Shown: positions 52,438 through 61,503, numbered from the stretch's first letter. The stretch: 64,000 bases of DNA from Roseiarcus sp963836695 (GCA_963836695.1 CAWIKX010000040.1:310001-374000); one strand, 5' to 3'. Notes: generated by a model from the sequence alone, not told the origin. Program-made: numbers and translations.

Positions 52438-53948
52438 GAAGGCGCCTGCGCGCCGCTCTCAAACTTGTCGAGCAGGCTGCGCTCGGCTCGCGTCAGAAGC
52501 TCATCAGGATCCAAAACGAGAATAATTCGTCCCTCGGCCTCGATATTGACCACGCCACGAACCAGCCGTGCAATCTCCTCGGTGAGGTCCGGCGCGTCTT
52601 TGATGGCGTCCGTGGCCGTGCGCAGCACCTCAGAAACGCTGTCGACAATTAACCCCGCGCGGTGTTTTCCGGTTTGAACAACTACAAGACGACGCCCGTC
52701 GCCTTGTTCGAGCGGCGGCATGTTGAAACGCTGCCGCTGATCGATCACCGGGATGACGGCGCCGCGGAGGTTGATCACTCCCGCCAGGAATTTAGGCGCC
52801 TTGGGAATGCGAGTAACTCGATCCGGCGCGCGCGCCACTTCCACCACTGCTTCCACAGGCAGTCCGAACTCGTCTTCGCCGAGCCGAAACACGAGGAACT
52901 TTCGCTCCTCGCTCGTCTGGTCGATTTGCGGTTGTGGACGCGACCCATCGCGGACTTCGCCGAGCCGTCTCATAACCTCTCCTCGAAAGAGCTGTTCCGG
53001 CGCAAGGATCGAGACGAGCCGTCGTCCCTCCTCACCGCGATAGATCGATTTGATGCGGGCCTCGCCTCCCGAACGCGCCTGAATCACTGCCGGCACGGAT
53101 TCGATCAGCCGCGGGTCGGCCGAGATGACGGCCCGCGCACGATCGGCGATGAGACCGACCGGGCCGCCCCCAACGGACGCGACAATGATCTTGGCGCGCG
53201 CTTCCGAAACCGGGGCCGGCGCAAAGCCAAGCAATTCGCGCATCGAGAGCAAGGGAAGCAATTGGTCACGAAGAGCGATAATACCCGCGACCGCCCCGTC
53301 AGAGTGCGGCGCCGCCGCGATAGCGTCAGGAAGCGCGATGATCTCCTGAACGACGGCTAAATCGAGACCGAATTCCTGACCTGCGACGTCGAAAGTGACA
53401 AAAGCCTCGCGCTCCGCCGCTGCTTCCAGCGCCTGGGTCGTGGCGACGATGGGTAATGTGTTTGGATGGTCGGGACGGGCCCGCCGGGCGAATGTGGCGA
53501 CAAGAAGCGCCTGGACGTCCAAGATCTTCGCAGCGCCTTGACGGTCACCCAGCGGAAAGGCGCCAAGCAATCGTTCACCCCGTTCGACGCCGAGTTGCGC
53601 CGACTGAGTCTCGAGCCGGTCCGCGTCGATCGTGACGAGCGCATCGATAGCATCCACAACAATCGCGACGGGGGCGCCGCCATCCAGGACGATTGCGCGC
53701 GAAGCCGCGCTCTCATCGACCTCGAGGTCGATGAGAGCGCGCAGAGACACAATCGGAAGGACGACGCCCCGGAGGTTCGCGACGCCGATGAGCGCTTTGG
53801 GCGCTTGGGGCACGCGCGCCGAAGGGGGAATCCGTATCACCTCGGCCACCGTTTCGGCCGGCAGCGCATAAGCTCGCCGCGCTAGGCGAAAGACCAGAAA
53901 ACGACGCTTTGCGAAGCTGGAGGCTTCCTGGATGACGGCGTTATTCAT
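52434..53948 (-). CDS. Protein with three tandem CheW domains
   Basis: A 504-residue coupling protein in which the CheW fold occurs three times: about residues 13-150 (RRFLVFRLARRAYALPAETVAEV... LIGVANLRGVVLPIVSLRALID), 180-330 (AFVTFDVAGQEFGLDLAVVQEII... VAGIIALRDQLLPLLSMREL) and 345-490 (KFLVFRLGEDEFGLPVEAVVEV... LAGVINLRGAVIPVIDQRQRF). Each copy keeps the (N/A)LR(G/D) region that contacts CheA and receptors. An ordinary CheW has one domain of about 150 residues. It starts 8 bases inside the MCP gene and is the only CheW in the operon. Confidence 0.9.
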   Translation of the reverse strand: MNNAVIQEASSFAKRRFLVFRLARRAYALPAETVAEVIRIPPSARVPQAPKALIGVANLRGVVLPIVSLRALIDLEVDESAASRAIVLDGGAPVAIVVDAIDALVTIDADRLETQSAQLGVERGERLLGAFPLGDRQGAAKILDVQALLVATFARRARPDHPNTLPIVATTQALEAAAEREAFVTFDVAGQEFGLDLAVVQEIIALPDAIAAAPHSDGAVAGIIALRDQLLPLLSMRELLGFAPAPVSEARAKIIVASVGGGPVGLIADRARAVISADPRLIESVPAVIQARSGGEARIKSIYRGEEGRRLVSILAPEQLFRGEVMRRLGEVRDGSRPQPQIDQTSEERKFLVFRLGEDEFGLPVEAVVEVARAPDRVTRIPKAPKFLAGVINLRGAVIPVIDQRQRFNMPPLEQGDGRRLVVVQTGKHRAGLIVDSVSEVLRTATDAIKDAPDLTEEIARLVRGVVNIEAEGRIILVLDPDELLTRAERSLLDKFESGAQAPS

Positions 53949-55869
53949 GCCGCGGCTTCAGGGCGTCGGCGAGAGAGGCGATCTCCTCGATCGCCGCCGC
54001 CAGATCGTCAGCGCCCTGGGCCTGTTCAGTCGAGGCGGCCGCCGCCTGCCGAGAGGCGTTGCGAGCCTGCTCGGCGGCGGCCGCCACTTGCCGCGCGCCG
54101 GCAGACACCTCGGCGACGCTCGCCAGGATGGTCTCCGCTCCTTCCAGGATCGCCTGATTGGCGGCGCTCAACGCCGCTATATCGACATCCACCTTGTCGA
54201 GAGCCGCGAATACGGCGCGGTTGCTCTGAACCTCGATTTCGGCGTTCGCGGCGACCTGTTCGAGATCGCGCTTGAGCGTCGTGATCTGATCGAGAATCCC
54301 GAGGACCGTATCTTTCGCGCGCTCGACATTCTGCGATGCGTCCCGCGCGAGGCTCCTGATGTCGTTCGACACGATGGCGAAACCGCGCCCGGCGTCGCCC
54401 GCGCGCGCGGCTTCGACCGAACCGCTTACCGCCAACATATTCGTCTGCACCGCCATCAAGGCGAGGGCGTCGACGATCTTCTCGATGCGGCGGCCCACCG
54501 CTTCCGAACGCCCGATTGTCGCGAGGCTCACTCGCGCGTCCGCAAGCGCCGTGTCAACGCCGACGACCAGCCGCCCAACCGCCGCGCGGCTTTCCTTGAG
54601 CGCGGCCTCCATTTGCGCGACCCGCTCGTTGGAATCGCGGCTCGTCTTCTGCGCGAACTTGCCACTGTTCTCGATCTGGGCCAGCGCCACCGAAGCTTCG
54701 TGGGTGGCGGACGCCTGCTGTTGCGAGCCGCGGTCGATTTGTTGCACGGCCGCCATGATCTCCGTGGCGGCGCTGGTTAGTTCCTGAATCGTCGCGGAAA
54801 GCTCCTCGGCGGTCGCGCCGATCTGCTCGGAGGCGGATACGGCTGCGGTCCCGCCGCGAAGCTTTTCCGCCAGGGCCGCCAGCGCGCGCGCGGCGACCTG
54901 TCCCTGATCGAGCGACTTGGCCTGCTGCTGGACCGCCGATTGCGCTTCGCCCGCGCTGGCCGATTGTTGTTCGGCGGCGCTGGCGACCTGCTCGGCGCCC
55001 TTCTGCGCGTCGGACGCGGCCCTTTCTGCTTCAAGCGCCGCGTTCAGCATCTCCTCGCTGACCTTCGCAATTCGTCGCATGTCCTCCCGTCGAGTTTCGA
55101 GGGTCTCCACGACGGCATCCGCCGCCTTGGCTTCGGTCACCGAAAGGTCAGCGGCTTTCTTCACCGCGCCAACCGCGCCGCCGACATCGACTTGAATTTC
55201 GCCTGCCAGTCGTTTGACCTCCTGGGAGCTTTTATCGGACGTCTCCGCCAAGGCTCGGACCTCGTCCGCGACCACCGCAAAGCCGCGCCCGTGATCGCCC
55301 GCGCGCGCCGCTTCGATCGCGGCGTTCAACGCCAAGAGGTTGGTCTGGTCGGAGATGCGGCTGACCGTATCCGTGATTTCGCCGATATCCCTTGCGCGGC
55401 GCTCGAGTTCGGCGATGATCTCGACCGTCGCGCCCTGCCGCCGCGCATTGCGCTCGATTGCCCGAGCAGAAGCAGTGATGCGCTCCGCCGCGTCGCCAAG
55501 TGTAACTTGGACGTTGTCCGTACGCCGCCGTAAGGCGTCTGTCTCGCCACGCGCGGCTCGAAGGCCGTCGAATATCTGCTTGATGGCCGCGAGTTGCTCC
55601 TGCGAGGCGCCGGCTGCCTCCTCGGCGCCGGCCGCAATTTGCTCCATCGACTTGCGCAATTGCTCGGCGGCCGCGGAAGCTTGCGTGAGCCCGCTCGCAA
55701 ATTCCTCGGTCGCGGCCGCTACTCTTTCAAATAGAGCCTCTGCCGTGGGACCACCAGGCCTTTGCTTTGAGGTGGGCGGATTGGCGAGCGACTTTGGCTG
55801 GGGCGGGCTAGAGGTCGTGGTCGCCTTCAGCGCCCGGGCTGCGACCTTTGAACTTTTGACAAGGGCCAT
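53941..55869 (-). CDS. Soluble methyl-accepting chemotaxis protein with two signalling tips
   Basis: A 642-residue receptor without any transmembrane segment or recognisable ligand domain; it is nearly all coiled coil, rich in Ala, Glu and Gln. The conserved hairpin tip of MCPs appears twice: residues ~174-205 (DQTNLLALNAAIEAARAGDHGRGFAVVADEVRAL, canonical) and ~474-510 (VQTNMLAVSGSVEAARAGDAGRGFAIVSNDIRSL, variant). Potential methylation-type Glu/Gln pairs flank both. Two complete tips in one chain could bind two CheA/CheW sets, which fits the triple-CheW partner. First gene of the operon; it overlaps the CheW gene by eight bases. Confidence 0.85.
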   Translation of the reverse strand: MALVKSSKVAARALKATTTSSPPQPKSLANPPTSKQRPGGPTAEALFERVAAATEEFASGLTQASAAAEQLRKSMEQIAAGAEEAAGASQEQLAAIKQIFDGLRAARGETDALRRRTDNVQVTLGDAAERITASARAIERNARRQGATVEIIAELERRARDIGEITDTVSRISDQTNLLALNAAIEAARAGDHGRGFAVVADEVRALAETSDKSSQEVKRLAGEIQVDVGGAVGAVKKAADLSVTEAKAADAVVETLETRREDMRRIAKVSEEMLNAALEAERAASDAQKGAEQVASAAEQQSASAGEAQSAVQQQAKSLDQGQVAARALAALAEKLRGGTAAVSASEQIGATAEELSATIQELTSAATEIMAAVQQIDRGSQQQASATHEASVALAQIENSGKFAQKTSRDSNERVAQMEAALKESRAAVGRLVVGVDTALADARVSLATIGRSEAVGRRIEKIVDALALMAVQTNMLAVSGSVEAARAGDAGRGFAIVSNDIRSLARDASQNVERAKDTVLGILDQITTLKRDLEQVAANAEIEVQSNRAVFAALDKVDVDIAALSAANQAILEGAETILASVAEVSAGARQVAAAAEQARNASRQAAAASTEQAQGADDLAAAIEEIASLADALKPRHE

Positions 55870-56223
55870 GTTTGATCCAAAACGATGACATGCGGAACGG
55901 CAACCGCAAACGCCGACGAGCCGTCACGACCGTAGGTCACTTTAAGTCGGATATGAAGGGCCCGCCGCTCGCCATTGAACCGAATTGCTGCGCGTCCCGG
56001 GCTCCAGCTAAAACCGTTCTTGCTTTCCGACAGCGATCCGCAAGGCCATCATGCTCACGCCTTGGGGCAGTCGGTTCTGCGCTGAGAGCCAAAACGATTG
56101 CGCTGTCGCGCAAGTCGCTCCATTGTCCGACCGATAAGGTGGAACCGTGCGAATGGAAGCAATCGGCGCCGCCAGCGCAACGGGCTTTCAACGATAGCAT
56201 CTGGTGGAAACGTGGCTGGGCGT
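55870..56223. other. Intergenic region between the chemosensory operon and the sugar ABC operon
   Basis: About 350 bases between divergent operons. It must contain the promoters of both, but no consensus boxes or clear operator were recognised. No gene is supported here; the permease frame extends upstream of 56224 without transporter character. Confidence 0.4.
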
Positions 56224-57195
56224 ATGAAGGGGATATCCTGGAGTCAAGAAAAGATCGTGCTCTTGATCGCGGTCGCTCTGTTTTGCGCCTTCTCTATTTT
56301 TCTCAAAGGATTCCTCAGTACTGGCAATCTTGTTACGCTTGTGCGCAGCGTATCAACTTTGGGCATACTTGGCGTCGGCATGGCCATTCTGGTGATCGGC
56401 CGCGGGATCGATCTCGCAATCGTCGCGATCTACGCCATGTCGGCCGCATGGGTGCTCCACCTCGCCAACGGCGGCATGTCAATACCGCTCGCCATGGTGC
56501 TGGGTTATCTGTTTGCCATATCGGCTGGCGTGCTCAACGGCGTGCTGGTCGCCTATTTCGAAATCCCCGCACTCTTCGCGACTTTGGGCATGGCCTCACT
56601 GGTGTATGGCTTCGCGCGCTTCGCCCTCGTGCCTCTTTATGTCGTGTACATGCCCGCAAGCGCGTCAGGCATCGCCTGGATAGGCAGCGGATTCGTGTTC
56701 GGGGCGCCGACCCCGATCTTGTTTTTCGCCCTGGTCGCCGTGCTCGCGTTCGCCTTCCTGCGCTTCACCAAGCCGGGACGCTTCATCTACGCAATTGGCG
56801 ATAATTTTGTCGCTGCGCGCCTGTCGGGCGCGCCGGTGCGTCGGATTATCGTCCTGCAGTACGCAATATCGGCGACCATCGCCTATCTCGCCGGCATGAT
56901 CACCGCCACGGCAGTGGCCAGCATGGATACGAATGTCGCGATTTCCTCGATGATCTATGACGTAATCCTCGTCGTTGTTCTCGGCGGGATTGGCCTCTCA
57001 GGAGGGAAAGGCGGCGTTCGCAACGTGATCGTCGGAACGCTGTTGATCGGCATCCTGCTGAACGGAATGACGATCATGAATATCCAGTACACGCTGCAAA
57101 ACATCATTAGGAGTTTGATCTTGCTGATGGCGATCGTCATCGACAGCGTGATCAATCCGCGCGACGAACAGATCGCGCAGCAAGGCGACATCTAG
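56224..57195 (+). CDS. Ribose/sugar-type ABC transporter permease
   Basis: A 323-residue permease of the BPD_transp_2 (RbsC-type) family. Helices are evident, with the signature segment LGILGVGMAILVIGRGIDLAIVAIYAMSAAW (family pattern G-GIDLSVG, here GRGIDLAIV), AIGDNFVAARLSGAPVRRIIVLQYAISA and DVILVVVLGGIGLSGGKGGV. The frame is open upstream, but the ATG at 56224 begins the natural N-terminus. First gene of a five-gene transport operon, followed 31 bases later by the binding protein. A second permease domain is encoded at 58304-60424, so the pore may be a heterodimer. Confidence 0.88.
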   Translation: MKGISWSQEKIVLLIAVALFCAFSIFLKGFLSTGNLVTLVRSVSTLGILGVGMAILVIGRGIDLAIVAIYAMSAAWVLHLANGGMSIPLAMVLGYLFAISAGVLNGVLVAYFEIPALFATLGMASLVYGFARFALVPLYVVYMPASASGIAWIGSGFVFGAPTPILFFALVAVLAFAFLRFTKPGRFIYAIGDNFVAARLSGAPVRRIIVLQYAISATIAYLAGMITATAVASMDTNVAISSMIYDVILVVVLGGIGLSGGKGGVRNVIVGTLLIGILLNGMTIMNIQYTLQNIIRSLILLMAIVIDSVINPRDEQIAQQGDI

Positions 57196-57226
57196 CTGTC
57201 GCGGTTCGAAAAGGGAGGATTGGAAA

Positions 57227-58228
57227 ATGAGGACTAGGAATCTCTTGGGCGCCTTCACGCTCGCACTGTCGCTGTTTGGAACGGCGACTCATGCCGGCGC
57301 CCAGGGCATAGACGACCCGAGACGGGCCGACTATTTCAAGGTGTTCCAGGGCAAGACGATCGCCTTCATTCCCGTAACGATGGGCATCGACCTCACCGAG
57401 GGATGGGCGTCGGTTCTGAAAAAGCAGGCCGACCAACTCGGAATGAAGTTCGAGGTTCGCGACCCGCATTTCAGCGCGGACGCCGGCGCTCAGGCGCTCA
57501 CATCGCTGATCTCGGAAAAGCCCGACGTCATCATCGTTCACAATCCCGATGTCCAGTCTTACTCCAAATTGCTGAAGCGCGCCGAGGAGGCTGGCATTCA
57601 CGTCATCCAGGTCAACATGAGGTCGAATTATAATTCAGACGCCTATGTCGGAGCGGACTGGATCGGCATCGGCGAAGCGGAAACGCAGGCGGTCATCGAC
57701 AAATGCGGCGCTGGAACGAGCCAGAAGATCGCGATCTTGGAGGGGCAGCCGACCTCTGGGTCAGACAGCGGCATGATGAAAGGCGCTGAGAACGTTCTGG
57801 CCAAGCATCCCGAGATCAAGGTCGTCTCCAATCAAGGCGCCGACTGGGACGCAACCAAAGCCCGCTCGATCATCGCGACTGTGATTCAGCAGAACCCCGA
57901 TTTGTGCGGCGTCGTCGGATTCTGGGACGTCATGGATCTCGGAGCAGCCGCCGCAATCAAGGAATCTGGCAAACCCATTGTTCTCGTCACCTCAGGCGGC
58001 GGCGAACAGATGGCGTGCGACAACGTCGAAAAGGGCGTCTTCCAGGAGGAAATCGCCTACCACGTCCTGAACCAGGGCCGCGACCTCACCGACGTGGTCA
58101 CCACGGTGCTGGAATCCGGGCAGCCTGCCGGCAAGGAGAAGATCGTCATCTACACTCCCGCGACCAAGATCACGAAGGAGACCCTCCATCCTGGCATGTG
58201 CTGGAGCGCCAAGAATTTGAATCATTGA
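57227..58228 (+). CDS. Sugar ABC transporter substrate-binding protein (periplasmic, RbsB-like)
   Basis: A 333-residue periplasmic binding protein with a signal peptide ending near THAGA. The mature chain has the type I fold of the ribose/galactose family: KTIAFIPVTMGIDLTEGWASVLKKQADQLGM, a central KPDVIIVHNPDVQSYSKLLKRAEEAGIHVIQVN, and TSGSDSGMMKGAENVLAKHP. The start has a strong site (GGGAGG) eight bases upstream. It delivers substrate to the permease pair in this operon. A strong terminator follows, consistent with higher production of the binding protein than of the downstream membrane components. Confidence 0.9.
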   Translation: MRTRNLLGAFTLALSLFGTATHAGAQGIDDPRRADYFKVFQGKTIAFIPVTMGIDLTEGWASVLKKQADQLGMKFEVRDPHFSADAGAQALTSLISEKPDVIIVHNPDVQSYSKLLKRAEEAGIHVIQVNMRSNYNSDAYVGADWIGIGEAETQAVIDKCGAGTSQKIAILEGQPTSGSDSGMMKGAENVLAKHPEIKVVSNQGADWDATKARSIIATVIQQNPDLCGVVGFWDVMDLGAAAAIKESGKPIVLVTSGGGEQMACDNVEKGVFQEEIAYHVLNQGRDLTDVVTTVLESGQPAGKEKIVIYTPATKITKETLHPGMCWSAKNLNH

Positions 58229-58248
58229 GGAGCCAATCGGATCTTTGA

Positions 58249-58283
58249 AGCGCCGAGCCGCGACGACGGCTTGGCGCTTTTTT
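58249..58283 (+). terminator. Intrinsic terminator within the sugar ABC operon
   Basis: An 11-base stem (AGCGCCGAGCC / GGCTTGGCGCT, one G-T pair) with an 8-base loop, closed by six T, 20 bases after the binding-protein stop. It lies between the binding-protein gene and the next permease gene and should cut much of the transcript there. Confidence 0.8.
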
Positions 58284-58303
58284 GCGCTCGGATATAAGTC
58301 ACC

Positions 58304-60424
58304 ATGATCGCCGACTTGGCCGCCAGACTGCGCTCTCGCTACGTGCCGGATCACGTGATCGGCGAGGTGCTCGGCCGAAGATGGACGGACAATGCGATAC
58401 CCGTCCTACTCCTTGTCGCTCTCACCATTTTCATGGCGAAGGCGCTCCCGAACTTCCTTTCTGTAGGAAACCTGTCCGACACGTCGCGGCAGATTGGCGA
58501 ATTCGGGCTCATGGTCATCGGCATGACGATCGTCATGCTGGCGGGCGGCATCGATCTCAGCGTTGGCTCGACCTTCGCCCTGGCCAACTTCACCGCTCTC
58601 GCGCTGGTCAATGTGGCTAAGTGGCCGATTGAGGTCACCGTCGTCGCGACGGTTGCTCTCGGCGCCTTGGTCGGCCTCCTAAACGGCTTGCTGATAGGCT
58701 ACCTGCGGCTGCGGGCGTTCCTGACAACGCTTGTGATGTTGACGCTCACGCGCGCGATCGTAGCCTTTCTACTGCAGATCTACTCGGTGCGGATCGCCTC
58801 GAGCGATGTGGAGTCCGATTTGTGGGATTTCCTCGGCTCCGGATCGATCCTGGGCGTGCCCGTTAGTTTTGTCGTTCTGATCGTCGTCGCGATCGCCGCG
58901 CACATCATCCTGACGCGCCTGCGCATCGGCTGGCGCATCACGGCGGTCGGCGGATCGCGTCGCGCCTCCTACAACGCGGGCATTCCGGTGAGAGGCACGG
59001 TGTGTCTCACCTATGTCGTCTCCGGCCTGTTGGCGGGGCTTGCCGGGGTGCTCTATGCGTCGCGACTTTCCGGCACTGGCCCCGACACCGGCCTCGGCCT
59101 CGAACTCACGGTGGTGACCGCCGCGCTTCTGGGCGGCAACAGTGTAGGCGGCGGGCGCGGGTCAGTCGGTAAGGCGCTGGTCGGAGCGGTCATTGTCTCG
59201 CTTCTGACCAACGGCCTTGTCAGGCTCGGGCTCCAGACCGGCGCCTCGTCGATGGTCGTCGGTCTCGTGCTGCTGTTTGCGATTGGCTTCGACGTGCGCT
59301 GGGCAAAATGGCGCCAAAAGCTCCAAGCCAAGGTCTATGTGTCGCCTGCCTATCTCGCTTTGCCGGGCGTTCCGGCCATCGATGTGGGCTCTCCTTCGCC
59401 CTATGCGAGGAACGAGCGGCTGCGCGACGTCGAGATTATCGGCCTCGGTCAAGTCGAGGGTCCCGAAGACGTCATTCTTGATGAAGACGACAATCTCTAT
59501 TGCAGCGTGCGGCAAGGCGATATCGTCCGTTTTTTCGCTCCCGACTACACCCGCTCCGAAGTCTTTGCCCATGTCGGCGGACGGCCGCTGGGCATGGCCT
59601 TTGACAGAGACGGCGGGCTCGTCGTCTGCATCGGCGGCATGGGCCTTTATCGGGTCGACAAGCTGCGCAATCTCGAGAAGCTGACCGCCGAAACCAATCG
59701 CACGCATTTTTCGGTTATCGACGACTCCCGGATGCGGCTCGCGGACGACCTCGACATCGCGCCTGATGGCAAGGTGTATTTCAGCGAAGCGACGATCCGT
59801 TACGGGTTCGAGGAATGGGTTGTCGATGCGCTCGAAGGGCGCGGCAACGGCCGGATCATTCGCTACGACCCGGCGTCGGGCGCGACGCGGACCATCGTGC
59901 GCAATCTTCTGTTCGCTAACGGCGTCTGCATGGCCCATGACAACAAGTCCATGCTGTTCGCCGAAACGTGGGGATGCCGGATAAGTCGCTACTGGCTCGA
60001 GGGCCCGAAAGCGGGCGCGATCGAGCCTCTCATACCCGACCTTCCGGGGTATCCGGACAACATCAATCGTGGATCCCGTGGAACCTATTGGGTTGCGCTC
60101 GCGGGTATGCGGACGCCGACATATGATCTGGCGATGAAGATGCCGGCCTTCAGACGGCGCATGGCGCGCCGGGTCGCCAGCGACGAATGGCTCTTTCCCA
60201 ACGTCAATGCTGGCAGCGTCGTGCATTTCGACGAGACGGGACGAGTGCTCGACACCCTCTGGGACCCGGAGGGCAAGAACCATCCGGCGATCACCTCGGT
60301 GCGCGAGCACCGCGGCTATCTCTATCTCGGCGGCGTCACCAACAACCGCATCGGGCGCATCAAGCTTCCGGCCGCCGATCCGGAATGGACCGGGCCTAAG
60401 TCCTATTGGGGAGGCCGTCCATGA
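58304..60424 (+). CDS. ABC sugar permease fused to an SMP-30/strictosidine-synthase-like beta-propeller
   Basis: A 706-residue fusion. Residues 1-345 form an RbsC-type permease with about ten helices and GEFGLMVIGMTIVMLAGGIDLSVGSTFALANF. Residues ~370-706 are a soluble six-bladed propeller of the SMP-30/gluconolactonase/strictosidine-synthase type: GQVEGPEDVILDEDDNLYCSV, RPLGMAFDRDGGLVVC, ADDLDIAPDGKVYFSEAT, NGVCMAHDNKSMLFAET, LPGYPDNINRGSRGTYWVAL and the closing GYLYLGGVTNNRIGRIKL. The propeller would sit on the cytoplasmic side if helix number is even. This links import with hydrolysis of a lactone or ester. Its stop overlaps the next start (ATGA). Confidence 0.87.
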   Translation: MIADLAARLRSRYVPDHVIGEVLGRRWTDNAIPVLLLVALTIFMAKALPNFLSVGNLSDTSRQIGEFGLMVIGMTIVMLAGGIDLSVGSTFALANFTALALVNVAKWPIEVTVVATVALGALVGLLNGLLIGYLRLRAFLTTLVMLTLTRAIVAFLLQIYSVRIASSDVESDLWDFLGSGSILGVPVSFVVLIVVAIAAHIILTRLRIGWRITAVGGSRRASYNAGIPVRGTVCLTYVVSGLLAGLAGVLYASRLSGTGPDTGLGLELTVVTAALLGGNSVGGGRGSVGKALVGAVIVSLLTNGLVRLGLQTGASSMVVGLVLLFAIGFDVRWAKWRQKLQAKVYVSPAYLALPGVPAIDVGSPSPYARNERLRDVEIIGLGQVEGPEDVILDEDDNLYCSVRQGDIVRFFAPDYTRSEVFAHVGGRPLGMAFDRDGGLVVCIGGMGLYRVDKLRNLEKLTAETNRTHFSVIDDSRMRLADDLDIAPDGKVYFSEATIRYGFEEWVVDALEGRGNGRIIRYDPASGATRTIVRNLLFANGVCMAHDNKSMLFAETWGCRISRYWLEGPKAGAIEPLIPDLPGYPDNINRGSRGTYWVALAGMRTPTYDLAMKMPAFRRRMARRVASDEWLFPNVNAGSVVHFDETGRVLDTLWDPEGKNHPAITSVREHRGYLYLGGVTNNRIGRIKLPAADPEWTGPKSYWGGRP

Positions 60425-61503
60425 ACCTCTTGCAAAGAGCAGTGGACGAATGGTTTGGGCGCGGCGAGGCGTCGATCACCGTCCCTCCGATGGATGGCGC
60501 CTTCAGGCCCAACGACCTCCTCAACTCGGCTACGACGGCCCTCGAGATCCCGGAGCCGGATTGCTTGGCGGAAACGTCGCGGGGCCTCGTCGTCTCCTCG
60601 GGGCGGTCGCTGTTCAGCATCGATAGACCGGACGGCGCGCCGCTTGTGTCTTTCGACGCGGAGATCAGCGCCCTGGCCGGCTTACCTGATGGCGGCGCGG
60701 CGCTCGGTCTGATCGACGGTAGAATCGCGTTTGTCGGCGGCCAAAATGATGGAAAGACGATTCCGAGCAGCGTGGACATACCGTGCATTACGGCGCTCGC
60801 CCCTGCCCGCGACGGCGCGCTGCTCGTCGCCAATGGCTCGGCCTCAAATGGACCGCTCGCCTACAAGCGCGACTTGATGGAGAAAAACGCAACGGGATCC
60901 GTATGGCGACTCGAGCCCGGAAGCGGGGCGCGCCGCCGGGTCGCCAGCAACCTAGCTTACCCCTACGGCCTTCTCGAGGAGGCCGAGTCGGTGGTCGTTT
61001 CTGAGAGCTGGCGCAGCGCGCTAACGCGGATATCGCTTACGGGCGCCGGCGCCATTGCATCTGTGCTGGAAAATCTTCCCGGCTACCCAAGCCGCCTGTC
61101 GCGGGGCGCCGACAACGCGGTTTGGCTCGCCCTGTTCGCGCCACGGAGCCAACTCGTCGAATTCGTTTTGAAGGAGAGCGGCTATCGGCGCCGGATGTTG
61201 AGCGAAATCGACCCCGACCATTGGATCGCGCCCTGCCTGCGCTCGGGCCAAGCGCCGCAGGAACCGACGCAACAGGGCGGTGTCCGCCAGCAAGGGGTAC
61301 TGAAGCCCTGGGCTCCCACGCGATCCTACGGACTGGTGGCGCGGCTTGATCGTGATTACCGACCCGTCGCAAGCCTCCACAGTCGGGCCAACGGACGGCG
61401 CCACGGCGTCACCTCTTGCCTGGAGATCGGGGGACGGCTTTTCTTTTGCTCGAAAGGCGACGGCATCGCCGCGTTCTGCGCCGCCGAAGGGCTAACTGAA
61501 TGA
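60421..61503 (+). CDS. SMP-30/strictosidine-synthase-like beta-propeller protein
   Basis: A 360-residue soluble protein weakly resembling the propeller half of the preceding fusion: ISALAGLPDGGAALG, CITALAPARDGALLVANGS, the strictosidine-synthase-like YPYGLLEEAESVVVSESWRSALTRISL, and LENLPGYPSRLSRGADNAVWLALFAPRS, which parallels the LPGYPDNINRGSRGTYWVAL of the fusion. No signal peptide. It overlaps both neighbours by four bases (ATGA on each side), so it is firmly part of the transport operon. It may be an intracellular lactonase-like enzyme or a ligand-sensing partner; the activity is not established by sequence. Confidence 0.72.
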   Translation: MNLLQRAVDEWFGRGEASITVPPMDGAFRPNDLLNSATTALEIPEPDCLAETSRGLVVSSGRSLFSIDRPDGAPLVSFDAEISALAGLPDGGAALGLIDGRIAFVGGQNDGKTIPSSVDIPCITALAPARDGALLVANGSASNGPLAYKRDLMEKNATGSVWRLEPGSGARRRVASNLAYPYGLLEEAESVVVSESWRSALTRISLTGAGAIASVLENLPGYPSRLSRGADNAVWLALFAPRSQLVEFVLKESGYRRRMLSEIDPDHWIAPCLRSGQAPQEPTQQGGVRQQGVLKPWAPTRSYGLVARLDRDYRPVASLHSRANGRRHGVTSCLEIGGRLFFCSKGDGIAAFCAAEGLTE

